A stretch of 64,000 nucleotides of DNA from Istiophorus platypterus. Lineage: Eukaryota; Chordata; Actinopteri; Istiophoriformes; Istiophoridae. The DNA lies in assembly GCA_016859345.1 (NCBI GenBank), contig CM029126.1:11665527-11729526 (forward strand), given 5' to 3'. Position numbers and translations under genes: made by a program. How positions within the stretch are numbered: position 1 is the stretch's first letter; the number at the start of each line of letters is the position of its first letter. Positions 1-12,555 of this stretch are shown here, in pieces. The notes under the pieces were generated by a model, which did not search any database, was not told where the DNA came from, and was given only the letters and a program-made list of their open reading frames with translations.

Positions 1-376
1 CATTATCATTATTATTATTGGATGAATATGTAGGGGTGCAGTACTGATTCTCTACCACCAGTGGGCAGATTTAAACTACTTTTGCATCCATCTGTGATCC
101 TGTAGTTAAAAAGCTGTGAGTCAATTTTGGACCTGAAAGTTTTCATTCTAAACTGGTGATTAGCTGCAGATTAACCAGGGGCTAAACACCTGGTTTCTAA
201 GGGTCTAATTACAAGCCAAGATTTAAAATCAGCACCTGTGCAGAAACTAGAGGAGCAGAACTTCACACCTTTAGGTGTTTTATGACTTGAGAGACGCTCA
301 AAAGATATGACAGGAGATAAATTCTTTTTAAAACAAGGTTATTTGTGAACCTGGAGAATGTAATGTGGACTTTAGT

Positions 377-493
377 ATCAATGAGCACCTTCAATGAGCA
401 CCTTCAATGAGTGTCTTCAATGAGCGTCTTCAATGAGCGTCTTCAATGAGTGTCTTCAATGAGCGTCTTCAATGAGTGTCTTCAATGAGCGTA
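377..493. repeat. 13-bp tandem minisatellite
   Basis: About nine head-to-tail copies of a 13-bp unit (TTCAATGAGCGTC with CAC, TGT and CGT variants at the 3' side). The array is uninterrupted and has no spacers. No gene overlaps it. Confidence 0.9.
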
Positions 494-1029
494 AAAGTGT
501 GATTTTACTCATTTTGTAGTCTGAACTACAGTCTGAACATCTTGCTTAGTGCACAAGTGAGAGCTCAGATCCCTGCTGGCTGGGTAGATGCTGCGGCCAT
601 GATAACGTTCCATGTGGGCCTGGGAAAGGCTGATCTGATTTCTGCAGACAGGGAAGCAAAAACTGGGCTCAGCGTCCTGTAACAGGTTCCAGATTCTGTC
701 ATGGTCACACAAGATCCAAATCTAATGCTCCGTGATTTCAGTGGTAAGCGCATATTGATTCAATGTGTGGTGTCTAGCCTCGGCAGACCTCAGGGCCCAA
801 CAGAGAAGAAAGATCCTCTGCACTTAAGACAAGACATTGGGAGACTATACTCACTAAAAACAAGATATCAAGCTCAAGGTGTGCATTGGAAAACTGATCT
901 TCCCAGGTCAAGAATACTGCTGAATCAGCTCAAGGGCACAGGGCCACTAGTATCTAGTATCTATTCATTTCACAGAGTATTTTCTTTATCAATTGTTTGG
1001 TCTGCAGAATGTCATAAAACAGTGAAAAA

Positions 1030-1245
1030 AATATATAATTCAAAAGTTCCCAGAGTTCAACGTGACACCCTAAAATGTCTTGTTTTGTCTGTTAAATGCC
1101 CAGGGAAACTCTGTTTACTTTTATATAAGACCAGATAGTCTTGATTGCACAAGAAAATCATCACATTTGAGGATCTGGAACCAGACATCTGCTTCGATTT
1201 CTTTAAAAATGAAAAATGATGTGTCAGTTTTAAAAATAGCACATT
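1030..1245 (-). repeat. Teleost MITE-like interspersed repeat, copy A
   Basis: Degraded copy of a dispersed family also seen at 12,225-12,555 and 39,843-40,170. Shared landmarks are a CTTGTTTTGTC block, a stretch resembling TTTACTTTTATATAAGA, and CACATTTGAGGATCTGGAACCAG. It lies in the opposite orientation to the other two copies. The ends cannot be set exactly by eye. The open frames across it are short and show no domain. Confidence 0.5.
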
Positions 1246-4200
1246 GTTTTTCTGTCCATCACCTTGTGATTTCACCTTTATTGTAAAATTTCTGCCTGAC
1301 TAAAATCTTTTTTCAAAAGGCAGATGGAGGCAAATTATGTGTTAAATAAACCTGTTATGATGCAATGCATTAAAAAAAGATACGAGGAAGGAAAAGAGGC
1401 AAATCAAGGTGCATACCCACGCTAAATACCAGGGTGTACTCACACACAGTATCAACTCTTTGCTTGGTATTAAGGGAACAGGAGAAATTTGATGTGCAAC
1501 TGTAAACACAGACAGGCAGGGGGAGAGGGGGCTGGGGGGGGGGGATCAATAACTCATCACAAGTTGTGAATCAGCCCGGTCCAACGACCATTTGTCACAG
1601 ACACACACACACACGAAAACATCCACCCATTTAATCAAGGCTACAAACTGAGGACGGTCAACCTGCAGGCAATTTGTCAGTCAGTTTGCTCAGAAATGGG
1701 TAAGCTAATTAACGAAATGAACAAAGACAGCAAGGACAGCCAGGAAAAGGTTAGGGAGCTGTTAGTTTTTACGGGTTGGGTGTTTGTCATTCTGTGACTA
1801 CCCACTGATTAGTCATGTTACAGCCCCTTCTTTTTGAGTGCGCTTGCATAAATACCTGAAGATACACAGAATAATACAGACTGCTTTTTCAAGGGAGTGC
1901 GAGTGTGATCTCAAGCTCCATTTAGTTTTTATATGCTCGACCTCTTGTGAACTCCCAGTAGCACAAAGACATCTCAGGGACTGTTTGGCCCCATGAGATT
2001 TTGACAAGTGGTGCAGAAACACCTGAATATAATATGCGGCAGAGAACATTTCTATGTGACGAGCATACAATTAGTATGATGAAATAGGTCAGTTTAGTGT
2101 AAAGGATAGACTGTGGTGTAACCCATTCACTGGCAAAGTCATTATTTGTGTTGCTTGTTTCCACTGTGATGCAGCAAGACATAAAACTGCCATGGAGTTT
2201 TATCTTTTCATCACTAACACAAATATTAACTGAAGGAATTATTTGACTAAATATGGCAATTAAATAGTATATACTGTATATACAGTTCTCTGTTTTGTTT
2301 ATATATATATATATATATATATTAAATCACTGTTGGTCCCAGCACTAATTTACAGTAGATATGGTCAAACAAATAATTCCTGACCACATTTCACGTGATA
2401 TCCCGGAAAGGAGGTTTACAGCTACAATAACTGACCCAGTCCTCATTATGACTGCCATACTCATAATAACAGCACAAAAAAGTGAAGGAGCACCTGAGTA
2501 ATTTCTCAATGCCATTGTCTGCAGACATATTTGCATACTTGAGATTGATGCAGAGTAATTAATGGGGGGGAGGCACGTAAACTGCAGGTCAAAGCACTGG
2601 AACAAAGCCCATAGCTCAGGTAAATGTAATTAAAAATTATATAATGTGTCTGCTGTGACTGAGATTGATGTGTTCTGACAGAGGCAAATAAACAGCACAG
2701 TACTCAGTACCTTTCACTCCCCCTCTCTTTTTTTCCATCTATGCATGTTAAAGTTAAGCAATATTCTTTTCCAAATGTCTGTTTTCAGAGGTTTCCATTA
2801 TCAGGTTCCTTTTTTCACCTCTGTGTAAATTTGATACCAGGGGAGCACCTAGTATCACTTCATTAATTTTTTTTTTTGCCACCTTCGCACTCCTCACTCC
2901 TGCACTGTTTCCACTTAACAAGTGGTTATACCTGTCCGCGTCCCTGTATGAGGGAGCCAAGGTTTCTCATGCCTCTGTGGACCTCTCCCTCCTCTCTCCT
3001 ATTTTGGCATGCCTGTGCCAGGTATTTGTTCAAATTCCTCACACCCCGCGGGGATAGGTATGCCCCCCCCCCCCCGAGTCCCTCTCTCGTCTTTACTGCC
3101 TGTCTCTGTCTATCTTATGTACGCCAGCACATGTAAGAAGCAGCCAACATGGACTCCCCACCACCAGTATGAGGCACACAGCCTACATGTTTTTTAATCG
3201 CTAGTCACAACCAAATAATTTCCAAGTTGTTCAGCCTCTTGAACCTGGCAAACCACAGCCGCAGGCTCTACAACTGCCGGGCCAAAAACAACCCAGTGGA
3301 TAACAGGCGACTGTAAGTTGCTTTTGATAACTGCTGAAAGACCCATTTATTCAGTGGTGTTGTCAGAGCTTAAAGTCAGGCCACTTATTAGATCTACCAG
3401 TTAAACTTTTCTCTGACATGGAAAAATGTTGATATAGGCGAGTATATGGGATAATTAATTTCCTCTATAACTTAAATGCCAAATCATCTCATCAAACCCC
3501 TGCGGGGGTGCGAGCCTGCGTGTGTTTGAACATGAGCTGACTTGGTATTGACATTGGGTCAGAGTTGAGGTGCGTTAGTTATAGCAGTGCGTCATGAAAT
3601 GACAGCAAATGCCTATGATATGCTGGCTCAGGAGGTTTGTCTCTCTGCCCTGGCCACAGAGTCTAAACTCTCAAGAATCAAATTCGATCATAATGGCAGA
3701 ATCAACTGTACAGTTCCACGTTTATGCTTACATTTTTCAGGCATCCAGCAGAACACGAGATCTGTTCACAAAGAGAGCCAAGTCAAAGGCAACATGGCAT
3801 GGCTCGTGACTGACTTGTTTTTGCTGTAGGGGTTCAAGGCCAGGACCCTGCCCTAAGAGAACATTGTTTTTTGACTCACTAATCCAGTATATACACTCCC
3901 TAACTCACTCTCTATGTTTATTAACAACATAAGTGACTGTAGATTAAAGAAAAATACCTCGAGTCAAAAGGGGAAACTCAGATCACTTGCCATTGTACTA
4001 CTGCCGGAACCAGCCAGGTCTTAACCTCTGTAATGCATATTCAACATTCACTGATTTACTGTTATTAAGGCGAATACTCATGTAATGCTCAGTATTTTAC
4101 TCTTTTCATTGTCATTTTGTATCTGGATGTGTGGATAATAAATGAATAATTTTGTGCCAGTTGCATTGGAACAACCAACTGCTGAGAGATTAAAAATAGA

Positions 4201-5879
4201 AAGACATCATAGATCAGTTATAAAAATAGGAAAACCATTAAGACTTTCACTTAGTAGTGTATTTTACAGTTTTTCTTCTTTACTCAATTCTTTTGTTCTA
4301 ATGTAAATCATCTTTTCAATGTGCGTCAACAGTGTTATTACTGAGTAAACCGGTTCCCTCTCTTTGTTACAAAACATCCAGGTTTCATAAATCCACACAA
4401 TAAATTGGTAAGTCTCAAACCATAATGTAGCGGCCGAATCCATGTCTTATAAAGCACATGATTATTTTCCAAAATATGATGTTGTGATACCATTTATGGC
4501 CAGATTCTTGACTTTCATGGAAAGTCTTTGCCGTGTGTTCACAGTGAGATTTATTCCTGGTTCAAAAAGACTGAAACCATTAGAGAACCATCAAACCATA
4601 ATCAATCTTTTAGTAAATCCCCCCTATAGACAGCTGTAAAATATAAGACTTTAAAACTGACAAAAAAAATTTACTTTATCTGCATTTTGAATTTTTATAT
4701 CACTACTCAGCACAGCGGTGGGCTGGCTTGCTCAGAGGCTTTCCGATCATGGTTCAAAGTAACTGAAATGGGCAAACAGCATTTATCATAAAGTGAACGT
4801 TTTTAGGATGAAACCCGTTTGTCTTTTACAAAAGTTTTCAGACAGATTGTCCAATTTGATGCACTGAAAAAAGAGACCGTTCAAATATCTGTCCCAGCAC
4901 TATTAACCGTTGGTAAGTGGAATCTATCATTCGGAAGGTCATGGTTATATATTTTGTTTCCATTGAGATTCCAATGAATGACAAAAAATAACATCTAAAT
5001 CACTCTATGGGGTCTCCTTGGACCCCGGCTCAGACCACCACAACTTACATTAATATTTGGTCCTATGTGGGATAAGCCCCCCTCACTGAACATCCTATCC
5101 CACCCCCTTTCCACTCACTCACACTCCTCTCCCGTTGACTCGGACACATCAAAGACTGAGCTGAGGAGACAGAGCTGCACTGAGGACTGGACAGGACAGA
5201 CAGCGGAGATCAAATCACAAAGTTTGGAGGAAGATCATCACCATATAACTACACGACCTCCTCCCGCTAGCAGATAAAGATAATCCTAATTTTGTGCCTG
5301 AAGAGGTCAGACGGGTTTCATGACAAAGCATGTGCGGCAGAGGGAGATTTTAAAATGGAAAATGGAACTTTCTTACCAAACAAATCCATGGAATATTATT
5401 TTTCCAGCATCTGGGATTAAACTGTTCATGGGTAAGTTTAAGAAAAATAAATCTGGTGAATTAATGACTAGGTCCATATAAATACTGTGTGAATCATAGG
5501 CCTTCTGCAGATACTTCTTTTTCTCTAGCAATGACAAAGGTCCAAAAATACGGCTATTATGCAATAGTATGTCTTGTTCTTCCTCAGGTGTTATATCTCA
5601 AGATATCTGAAATGTGTTGTAGACTATGTGAAACCAACAAAACTTTATAAAGTAAATGGAGGCCTAGGCCAAATATTTAAAGTGACCTTCAATTTATTTA
5701 TTTTTGATTTCTAAGAGTGTGATCTTTTAATATGTCCCATCAAAGCCAAGAGAAATAAGACTACTTGCAGAATTATTTCGTTTTTGGGTTGTGGGTCTAT
5801 TGATATTGTCCTCTTGTAAATTGCACGTTTGCGTATTTCCGCCAAAGATTACAGCGTATTAGAGGAATTCAGTTGAACA

Positions 5880-6430
5880 GATCTAAATGTCGGTAGTCTT
5901 CTTCTGCGACGACCCCCCTGCCTCAAAAGGCCCCGTCACCAACGAGCCCACGCTGTGGCTGTGATTTAAAAGGGAGCCGGCGATGCGTAGGAGACGCGCG
6001 GCACCGCGGGGGCTCGGCTGCTCCTCCACAGTTCAACAGCGGCTCTTAACCCAGGAGCCGCCCGGGTCACCATGTGTCGTCCCGACCGCCTTCTGCCAGG
6101 CACCCCGCGTCCGCCTTGATGTCGCAGCAGATTGCGTTTCCCCCGGGAAGTCGTCAGTCTTGGATGCTCGCTTCATCACGGGCGAGAATGGTGCCACAAA
6201 GCGTCCTGTCAGATGTCTTTTCTCTTCCTCTGCAGCGGCAACGTGCAGAGGGAAAGGCAATATTTGTCCTTTATAATTAAAAAAAAAAACAAAAAACAAA
6301 AACAAACATATATTATATCAAGTCAGACACGGCGCCGGGCGTCAGTCCCCACCGGCTCCCTGCGCTCTCCGCTGACTCGGGAGATTTTTACGCACCGGTC
6401 CGCGTCCAAACCACTGGTGCGTAAAACAAA
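5880..6430 (+). promoter_or_regulatory. GC/CpG-rich segment, candidate promoter and 5' UTR of the receptor gene
   Basis: This is a clear local rise in GC and CpG content in an otherwise AT-rich flank, with a TATA-like TTTAAAAGGG near 5,963. It lies 0.7-1.3 kb upstream of the receptor start codon. A possible donor (ACTG|GTGCGT near 6,415) and a possible acceptor (GAAACAG|ACTG near 7,089) would join it to the coding exon as a 5' UTR exon. The short open frames within it (97-141 codons) look like chance frames of a CpG island. Assignment to the receptor gene is inference. Confidence 0.35.
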
Positions 6431-7145
6431 AACATACATACAAAACCAAAAAAAATACAAACTAAAGCTTGACAACTTCGAACTTGTGCTCATCATCCAA
6501 CATGAGTTTGTGTGCATGTTAGAGTTTTATGACTTCTTCGTGCACCACTTAGCCTAATTGTTGCCCAACTGCTGACCTTAAGAAGAAACGAGCATTTGGA
6601 GGTTTCACTCTGGATTTACAGCCTTCAAACGGAGTCCTCCTACTTTGAAAATCCAATTATTTTACTTGCTTCGTTTGGTTCCCTGTGAAATTCATAAAAC
6701 TGAAAAGGCTGTGCCAACCAGGGCAGGTCCCTGCTAAAACATTCACCACCAAAGTTTTTCTGACTTTTTCATTTCTATATGATTATATGACTTTATTCAC
6801 CTTATATGCTGTCACCAAATATACTGTATATATCTAACTTTGTGGCAACCTCAGAGATCCATATCAGTATTAGTGGCTTTGTTGTCATTAATCCTTGTGT
6901 AAAAAAAAACAAAAACCAAAAACACCCTCCATAAACCAGAGAATTTGACAAAGACTAAAGTAGTGATGAAAACTAACAAAATATCCTTTTGTTGTGCTCT
7001 CCACTTGTTTTTCCTTTTGACGCATTCCACCCCACCTTCCTTCTCACTGTCTCTTTTGAAACTGCATCTTTTCTCTGCATCTGAAACAGACTGACCTTTT
7101 AACATTCGCTGGCTGCATTCCTTCTAACTTTCAAAACTTCACAAT

Positions 7146-8288
7146 ATGGACCTCTCAGGTTCTCTGCCTCCACCTTCCCCGTATACCTTCCCTATCATCC
7201 CCAATGTCTCCGTGCCTTCCTCCTCACCGTCCATCTCTCCATCACCCAGCCTCGCATCCACAGCTCTTTTCTGCTCCTTCCTCTCCCTCCTCTCCTTGCT
7301 GGGCATCACAGGAAACCTGTACACTTTAGGCCTCCTTCTGAGGCGCAGGAGAAGCAGGAGAAGACGTGGAGCAGGGCCGACCTGCTGCCTGGCGAGGTTG
7401 CCTGTACCATTCTGCCTTGCCAACTCCCCCTCCCCTTCCACCTCCCCCATCTCCTCCTCTTCCCCCACCTCCTCTCTTCACCTCCAGGTGCTGAGCCTCG
7501 CTCTTGCCGATCTGCTCTACCTTTTCACCGCTCCCTTCATCGTGTATGACAGCCTGGCATCAGGCTGGGCGTTTGGCGAGCTGGGCTGCCGCCTCCTGCT
7601 GAGCCTGGACCTCCTCACCATGCATGCCTCCATCTTCACACTCACTGCCATGAGTCTGGACCGCTACCGGGCTGTGGCTCACCCGCTGCAAGCCTCCTCC
7701 TCCAATTCCTCCAGCCTGCTGCGTGTAAGCCTGGCCTGGGGGCTAGCTGTGGCCCTTAGTCTGCCCATGATGATCACCCTGCACCTGGAGGATGGGGAGA
7801 ACCAGGAGGGCCAGCTGTGTGTGCCGGCATGGGACGAGCAAAGCTCCAAGGCCTATCTGAGTGTGCTGTTCTGCACCAGCATCCTTGGTCCTGGACTAGC
7901 CATTGGAGCACTGTATGCTACTCTAGGCCGGCTTTACTGGGTGTCTCAGACCCAGCCGGCCTGGGCCTGTGGGAGCAGCACGGCTTGTCCTCCTCGTGCT
8001 CCTAAACCCAAAGTCCTGCTCCTCATCCTGGGTATTGTCCTGGCCTTTTGGGCCTGCTTTCTCCCTTTCTGGGTTTGGCAGCTGCTGCCTCTGTACAAGC
8101 CCGACATGCTGCGGACAGTACCAGTGGGGACACAGGTGACAGTGAATCGTATCCTCACAGGGCTGACCTATGGAAACTCCTGCGTGAATCCGTTCTTCTA
8201 CACACTATTGACTGGAAAACGAAGACACAACCGGCAGACGCTGACATCAGCAAATCAGCTCTGCCGCAAGAGCAGTCCAATGCAGTAG
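7146..8288 (+). CDS. uts2r: Urotensin-2 receptor-like class A GPCR
   Basis: Intronless 380-aa seven-transmembrane receptor, expected at the plasma membrane as a Gq-coupled receptor for urotensin II or urotensin-related peptide. The match to the UTS2R family is strong: LALADLLYL in TM2, LDLLTMHASIFTLT in TM3, CVPAW in loop 2, GIVLAFWACFLPFWVWQLL in TM6 and LTYGNSCVNPFFYTLLT in TM7. Class A hallmarks are G56-N57 (TM1), D122 (TM2), C148 pairing with C225, amine/peptide-site D155, D172-R-Y and N348-P-x-x-Y352. N20-V-S is a likely N-glycosylation site. The ATG at 7,146 has A at -3 and G at +4. Loop 1 (about residues 66-110) carries an Arg-rich then Ser/Pro-rich insertion of roughly 35 residues not present in human UTS2R. 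Teleosts hold several UTS2R paralogues; which one this is cannot be decided here. Confidence 0.9.
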   Translation: MDLSGSLPPPSPYTFPIIPNVSVPSSSPSISPSPSLASTALFCSFLSLLSLLGITGNLYTLGLLLRRRRSRRRRGAGPTCCLARLPVPFCLANSPSPSTSPISSSSPTSSLHLQVLSLALADLLYLFTAPFIVYDSLASGWAFGELGCRLLLSLDLLTMHASIFTLTAMSLDRYRAVAHPLQASSSNSSSLLRVSLAWGLAVALSLPMMITLHLEDGENQEGQLCVPAWDEQSSKAYLSVLFCTSILGPGLAIGALYATLGRLYWVSQTQPAWACGSSTACPPRAPKPKVLLLILGIVLAFWACFLPFWVWQLLPLYKPDMLRTVPVGTQVTVNRILTGLTYGNSCVNPFFYTLLTGKRRHNRQTLTSANQLCRKSSPMQ

Positions 8289-9215
8289 TGCTGTCTCTCA
8301 AATGTCTGTGTGTGTCAACAGTAGAGTCAGTTATGTGAGGGTGTACATATATGGTATGTGTGTTTAAAAATATGCAAATAATTGAAAAGGTATGTCCGTG
8401 AATGCTTTATGAGTTCAAAATTGATGCCGAGACCATTGATTAGCAAAATGATAGCACTTTTTTATAAATGCTTTGTGAATGGACAATATTTCCTACTAGG
8501 AGACTATATGTAAAAATTATTTGGGTTTTACAAGCGAGACTAGACAATCTCTGTAATATTTGTCCTCTAATTGCTGCTTTCTCTACAGAAAAAGTATGGT
8601 GGTCATGTGAACTAATGTCTCTAATTGCTGTAGTAATCAAGTTTACATATTGATAATTCATTCTGAAATGTTTTATTGATATTATATTTGTGACTATGGC
8701 AATGTAATACAATCTAATTTTTTACACAATTGTTTACTACAGTAATTACATGAATCATATAATCTAACATCAATTAACACAGAACAGAGAGGACTGTTTA
8801 TTTTTAGACAGAATTTTTGTCCTTCAGGTAAATCTGTGCAACATTATATCTGGACAGCAGAGTTCGTCTTGTATGTTGCACATGTACAAGGATTTCAGTA
8901 AAACCCCGATGCACTTCTGCTTGCTTTCAGAGAACTTTCAAAGAAAATGTTTGTTTTCGAACAGCTGGTTGTAACTGGTCAGGACCTCGTTGGAACATTT
9001 TTATGAGACAGGTCAATGTGCTTTTGTTTGCTTCCCCTGAACCCTGAAATATCTAAAAGAACTCTTTTTATTATCATTACCTGCATGTTGGGTTTGAAGA
9101 TGTACTCATTATTGATCATGCAATGCTTTGCATGGCCTCAATTTGTGTTGACTGTAACTGATGTTTACAATAATCTATAATATAAAGCCTTGAATAAAGA
9201 GTTTGCTTTCTGTAA
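8289..9215 (+). other. Probable 3' UTR of the uts2r-like gene
   Basis: AT-rich sequence after the stop codon, ending at an AATAAA signal at 9,193-9,198 in the context TTGAATAAAGAG, followed by a T/G-rich stretch. No other AATAAA is obvious earlier. The 3' end is inferred. Confidence 0.5.
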
Positions 9216-12200
9216 TTCCCTTTCAGTGGATCTCTAACTAGACTTTTGCCCTGCAAAAAAGAACACTATATGATTATAACTGATGTAGGAATAGAGGTTA
9301 GAGAAACAACAATGGCGAAATGAAACATTAATAGGTATGATATACAAAAAACAAAAAAATTCACAATAATCCAAAACTGCTTAGTGAAGAGAAGCCCTTG
9401 TGTTGCAATCATACTTTTGTTGGGGTGTCTGTGTCAGCATGTCAGCAACTTCTTCCCCGCTCTAGTGACTACACTCGCTGGCTGGTGTTTCTGTGTATCC
9501 CTTTAGCAAAAGGTCTGTATCTGTCTGTCTGATTCAGAAGCTGCACTGTACTGTATTGCAAACCCTGCTGTGGATGCAGATGAGCAAATATTGTTCTTCG
9601 ACAGAGAGGAGTAAGGGTGGGGATGGGATGAGGGGACAAAAGGGGTGGGGTGGTATCGCATGAGCGTGATGCTTTAGTCATAATCATGGCAGGGTTTTTT
9701 TTGTTTTTTGTTTTTGAGGCCTGATGGTTTAAGAACATGACCATGTGATTGTAAATTTCAATTTGATGTAATGTGGATACCTTCTTTTTTTAAAATAAAT
9801 TCAAAAAAGAAAAAATTACATATAAGTCTACTTGTTGAAAATAGAAAAAAGATACACATTCTGAATAATTTTGCAGAGCTCTAAGCATGCGGAGAGAGCA
9901 GAAAAAGAATATGCACCAATCTATTAAGTTTTATTAATTTCATCACTGGCTGTTAAGAGGTGGTCTCAAGTGACATGTCTGAGCGGTGGTGTTTTTCTTT
10001 GTCCACCCAAATCATGCTGAAGGGCCACTAAGCTCTATTAACTGGGGTTAACAGTGTTTTGTCGTGACATTCAATAACTTCTGTGAGTGCATAATCCTCA
10101 GTTAATGAGTTATTGAAGTGATCTCATGTTAAATGCATCATAAAATGATACTCCAGTTATGCGAGGAAAACGATCTTAAAGTGTGGGTTTATTTGATTTT
10201 TTACATAAAGTGAACATGTCGAAACATTAATTGAGGAAAACAAAACCTGACGGCTGCGGGAGATGCTGCGAAGCCCTGCAGGCCCAAGAGCATTTGTCAA
10301 GGGAGCCTGGGTGTTTCTTTGCACTGTGATGCCATTATTTCTAAGGCTGTAGGGCCCTTTTGTAGTCAATGCTGCCTACCATGTGTTTCCATTTACCTGA
10401 CCTGGCTACCTCTGAGCAGAACGTTCCCGCTGCAGTTATTATCCAGGGCCTTGTGCGGTCACACCACAGGGGCCGCTTCTGTTGTGACGTTTAATGCAAT
10501 ATCCATCCGCCTTTCACAGACAACTGAGGCCCTCTTAGCACGTTTGTCCATTTGAATGGAATTTCTTGCAGAAGAAGAGCTAACTCCATATACGTTTAAA
10601 ATCATGAGCCCTCGCATGAGATTTGGGGATTTTTGGACCCCTGGGTCTTACCAAAATGACAGGAGAGATGGAGGATGTAGCTAGTGTAAAGATGAAACCT
10701 ATCCAAAAAAGACATCTAGCAGCAATGTGGATATTAAGCATGGAGAGCTTGTTGTTCAATTTTCCAAGATCTTCGCAATGGACAGGTTTTTGGTGTCTGT
10801 GTGTTCTAAAACTCAATATATCAGATGATTAAGTCTTCCCTCTGGTCTGCGGGGGTGACTGAGTGTTTGATAAACTTCAAATACACGGTGTTTGGTCAAC
10901 CCAACCAAATGGATGGAAAATATTGTCTCAGTTGGCAGGCTGGCCGATCTATAAACTTTGTGTTGTTTGTGTTGGTCGATGCCAGCACTGGCCGACTTGC
11001 TCCAATCATAACTTTTGTCCTCCTGTATGGCAGAAGATTCTGATTTCATCCTGAAATTACAGCCAGTGTCCTCCTCCCCTCAAGTCCCCGTGGAAAACAC
11101 AGGGCCAAATATTTTCTTTTGGGAACGTCTCTCTGTTCTACCTGAGGATTTCATAAATCTAGCACATGTCCGTTTCCTGGAACCACCAAGCATCTTTCCA
11201 TCCCGGGCTCCCCTCGCCCCGCCTGTCAGGCTCTCCACTTGAACAGTGTTTGAGGCTGCTGCAGGTGCCCCTCCCCTGGGCAGCCCGCTCAGGAAAGCAC
11301 CCCGCTGTGTAGACGAGACGAGGCTGCAGCCCGGGCCAAATCCATGCTGTGAGGTGTATAAGAGGCTCCCATTCTCTCCAGACATACACAAAAAAGATTC
11401 CCTCAGCCCTCCGCCTTCGCACGCCCTCCGCTAAAATTCAATCTTCCCATCTGTTTTCCCCTCTCTCAATCGTTTTTATGTCCTCTCTACACTTTCTTTC
11501 TTGCCTGCATTTTAATTCTTCGGCATGGTCTCAGCTTTTAGGGTGGTAATGTTTAGTTCATGTTGAGTTCATTATGCACTTTTTGGATTATGAATGAAGA
11601 AAACACTCTCATTAGAAATCCAGCTTTCAACAACTGTAACATCACAGCAGTGTCTATCAAATACACTATTTCAAGTTTCAGGATACCCGCACATGTAGTC
11701 AACACAGTATTTAAAAAAACTACTTGTAATTGCCTGTTTGACAGCAAACACTGAAACCTTGGCACTCACAGTGTTTCTTTGTTCAACCCCTGGTAAACCC
11801 ACTATGAGGCGCCCTCCTCCCCATCACGTCCCCTGACTTCACATCTTGGTGTCAGCCGCCAGGATCAGGCCAGACCCAGGCTTGTGTGCCTTGAAGGCCG
11901 GAGGTTACATCAACCGACATACACATTACGGTTCACACTTGAGCTCTTACTAGGAAAGACAGTAAATATAACACGTCTGCCCTCTCACTCCTTCTCGCTC
12001 CCCGTGTTTCACCATTTCTCTGTGATCTCCTGCCTCCTCCTACTCCTCACAGCATACTGCCCATAAACAGTCATCCCTGTCAGCTGAGGCCTTAAAGCTC
12101 CCCCAACCTCTGACCTGCTGACACTTCACTCATCTGAACCCCGTGGTTTGTTCATGCAGGGAGATCATGGCTGAGGAGAGACATAACGCATTTCCATGAC

Positions 12201-12224
12201 ACTGTTCAATATTAGAAGAAAAAC

Positions 12225-12555
12225 CTCGGTCTATAATCTATTGAAGCTGAAAATGATTTGTCGAATTTGTAAGTAACAATCAGTTTGATTGTTTACGTCA
12301 TTTCGCAAGAAAAAATACAAAACATTACCTAGATCCACCTCTTCAAATGAAGATATTCAAAGCATTTCTTAGTTTTTTGTGACCAGAAACTGAACATTCT
12401 GGAGTAAAGGACTGTTGTTCAGAAAAAGTAGGACATTTGAAGACATAACCTTTGACATTAGAAAATGTAAATTGGAATTTAGATTGATTAATCATAAACA
12501 AAATCGTCAGATTAATCAATAATTAATATAGCTGTTAGTTGCAACCCTGTTATGC
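12225..12555 (+). repeat. Teleost MITE-like interspersed repeat, copy B
   Basis: Shares the order of landmarks with the copy at 39,843: a CAAAACATTACC-like block, CTTCAAATGAAGATATT, TTTTTTGTGACCAGAAACTGAACATT, GACATTTGAAGACATAAC, then a 3' end rich in GATTAATCA motifs finishing in TTAGTTGCAACCCT. This is the widespread fish repeat ending TTAGTTGCAGCCCT. Non-coding. Confidence 0.6.

Larger units (their letters stand above)
1..5880. other. Intergenic region, no gene recognised
   Basis: AT-rich non-coding DNA. It contains the 13-bp minisatellite, MITE copy A, a (TA)n tract at 2,300-2,322 and a poly-C run at 3,063-3,076. The longest open frames (for example 701-1,138 on +, 145 codons) have no recognisable domain, no splice-supported extension and no codon bias I can see. 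Nothing here is supported as a gene. Confidence 0.6.

Noticed and set aside
377..493. Array resembling a CRISPR by its regular short repeats
   Set aside because: The 13-bp units are directly adjacent without spacers and the host is a eukaryote. It is a minisatellite.
701..1138. 145-codon open frame near the window start
   Set aside because: No recognisable domain, and its 3' part overlaps MITE copy A. Probably chance.
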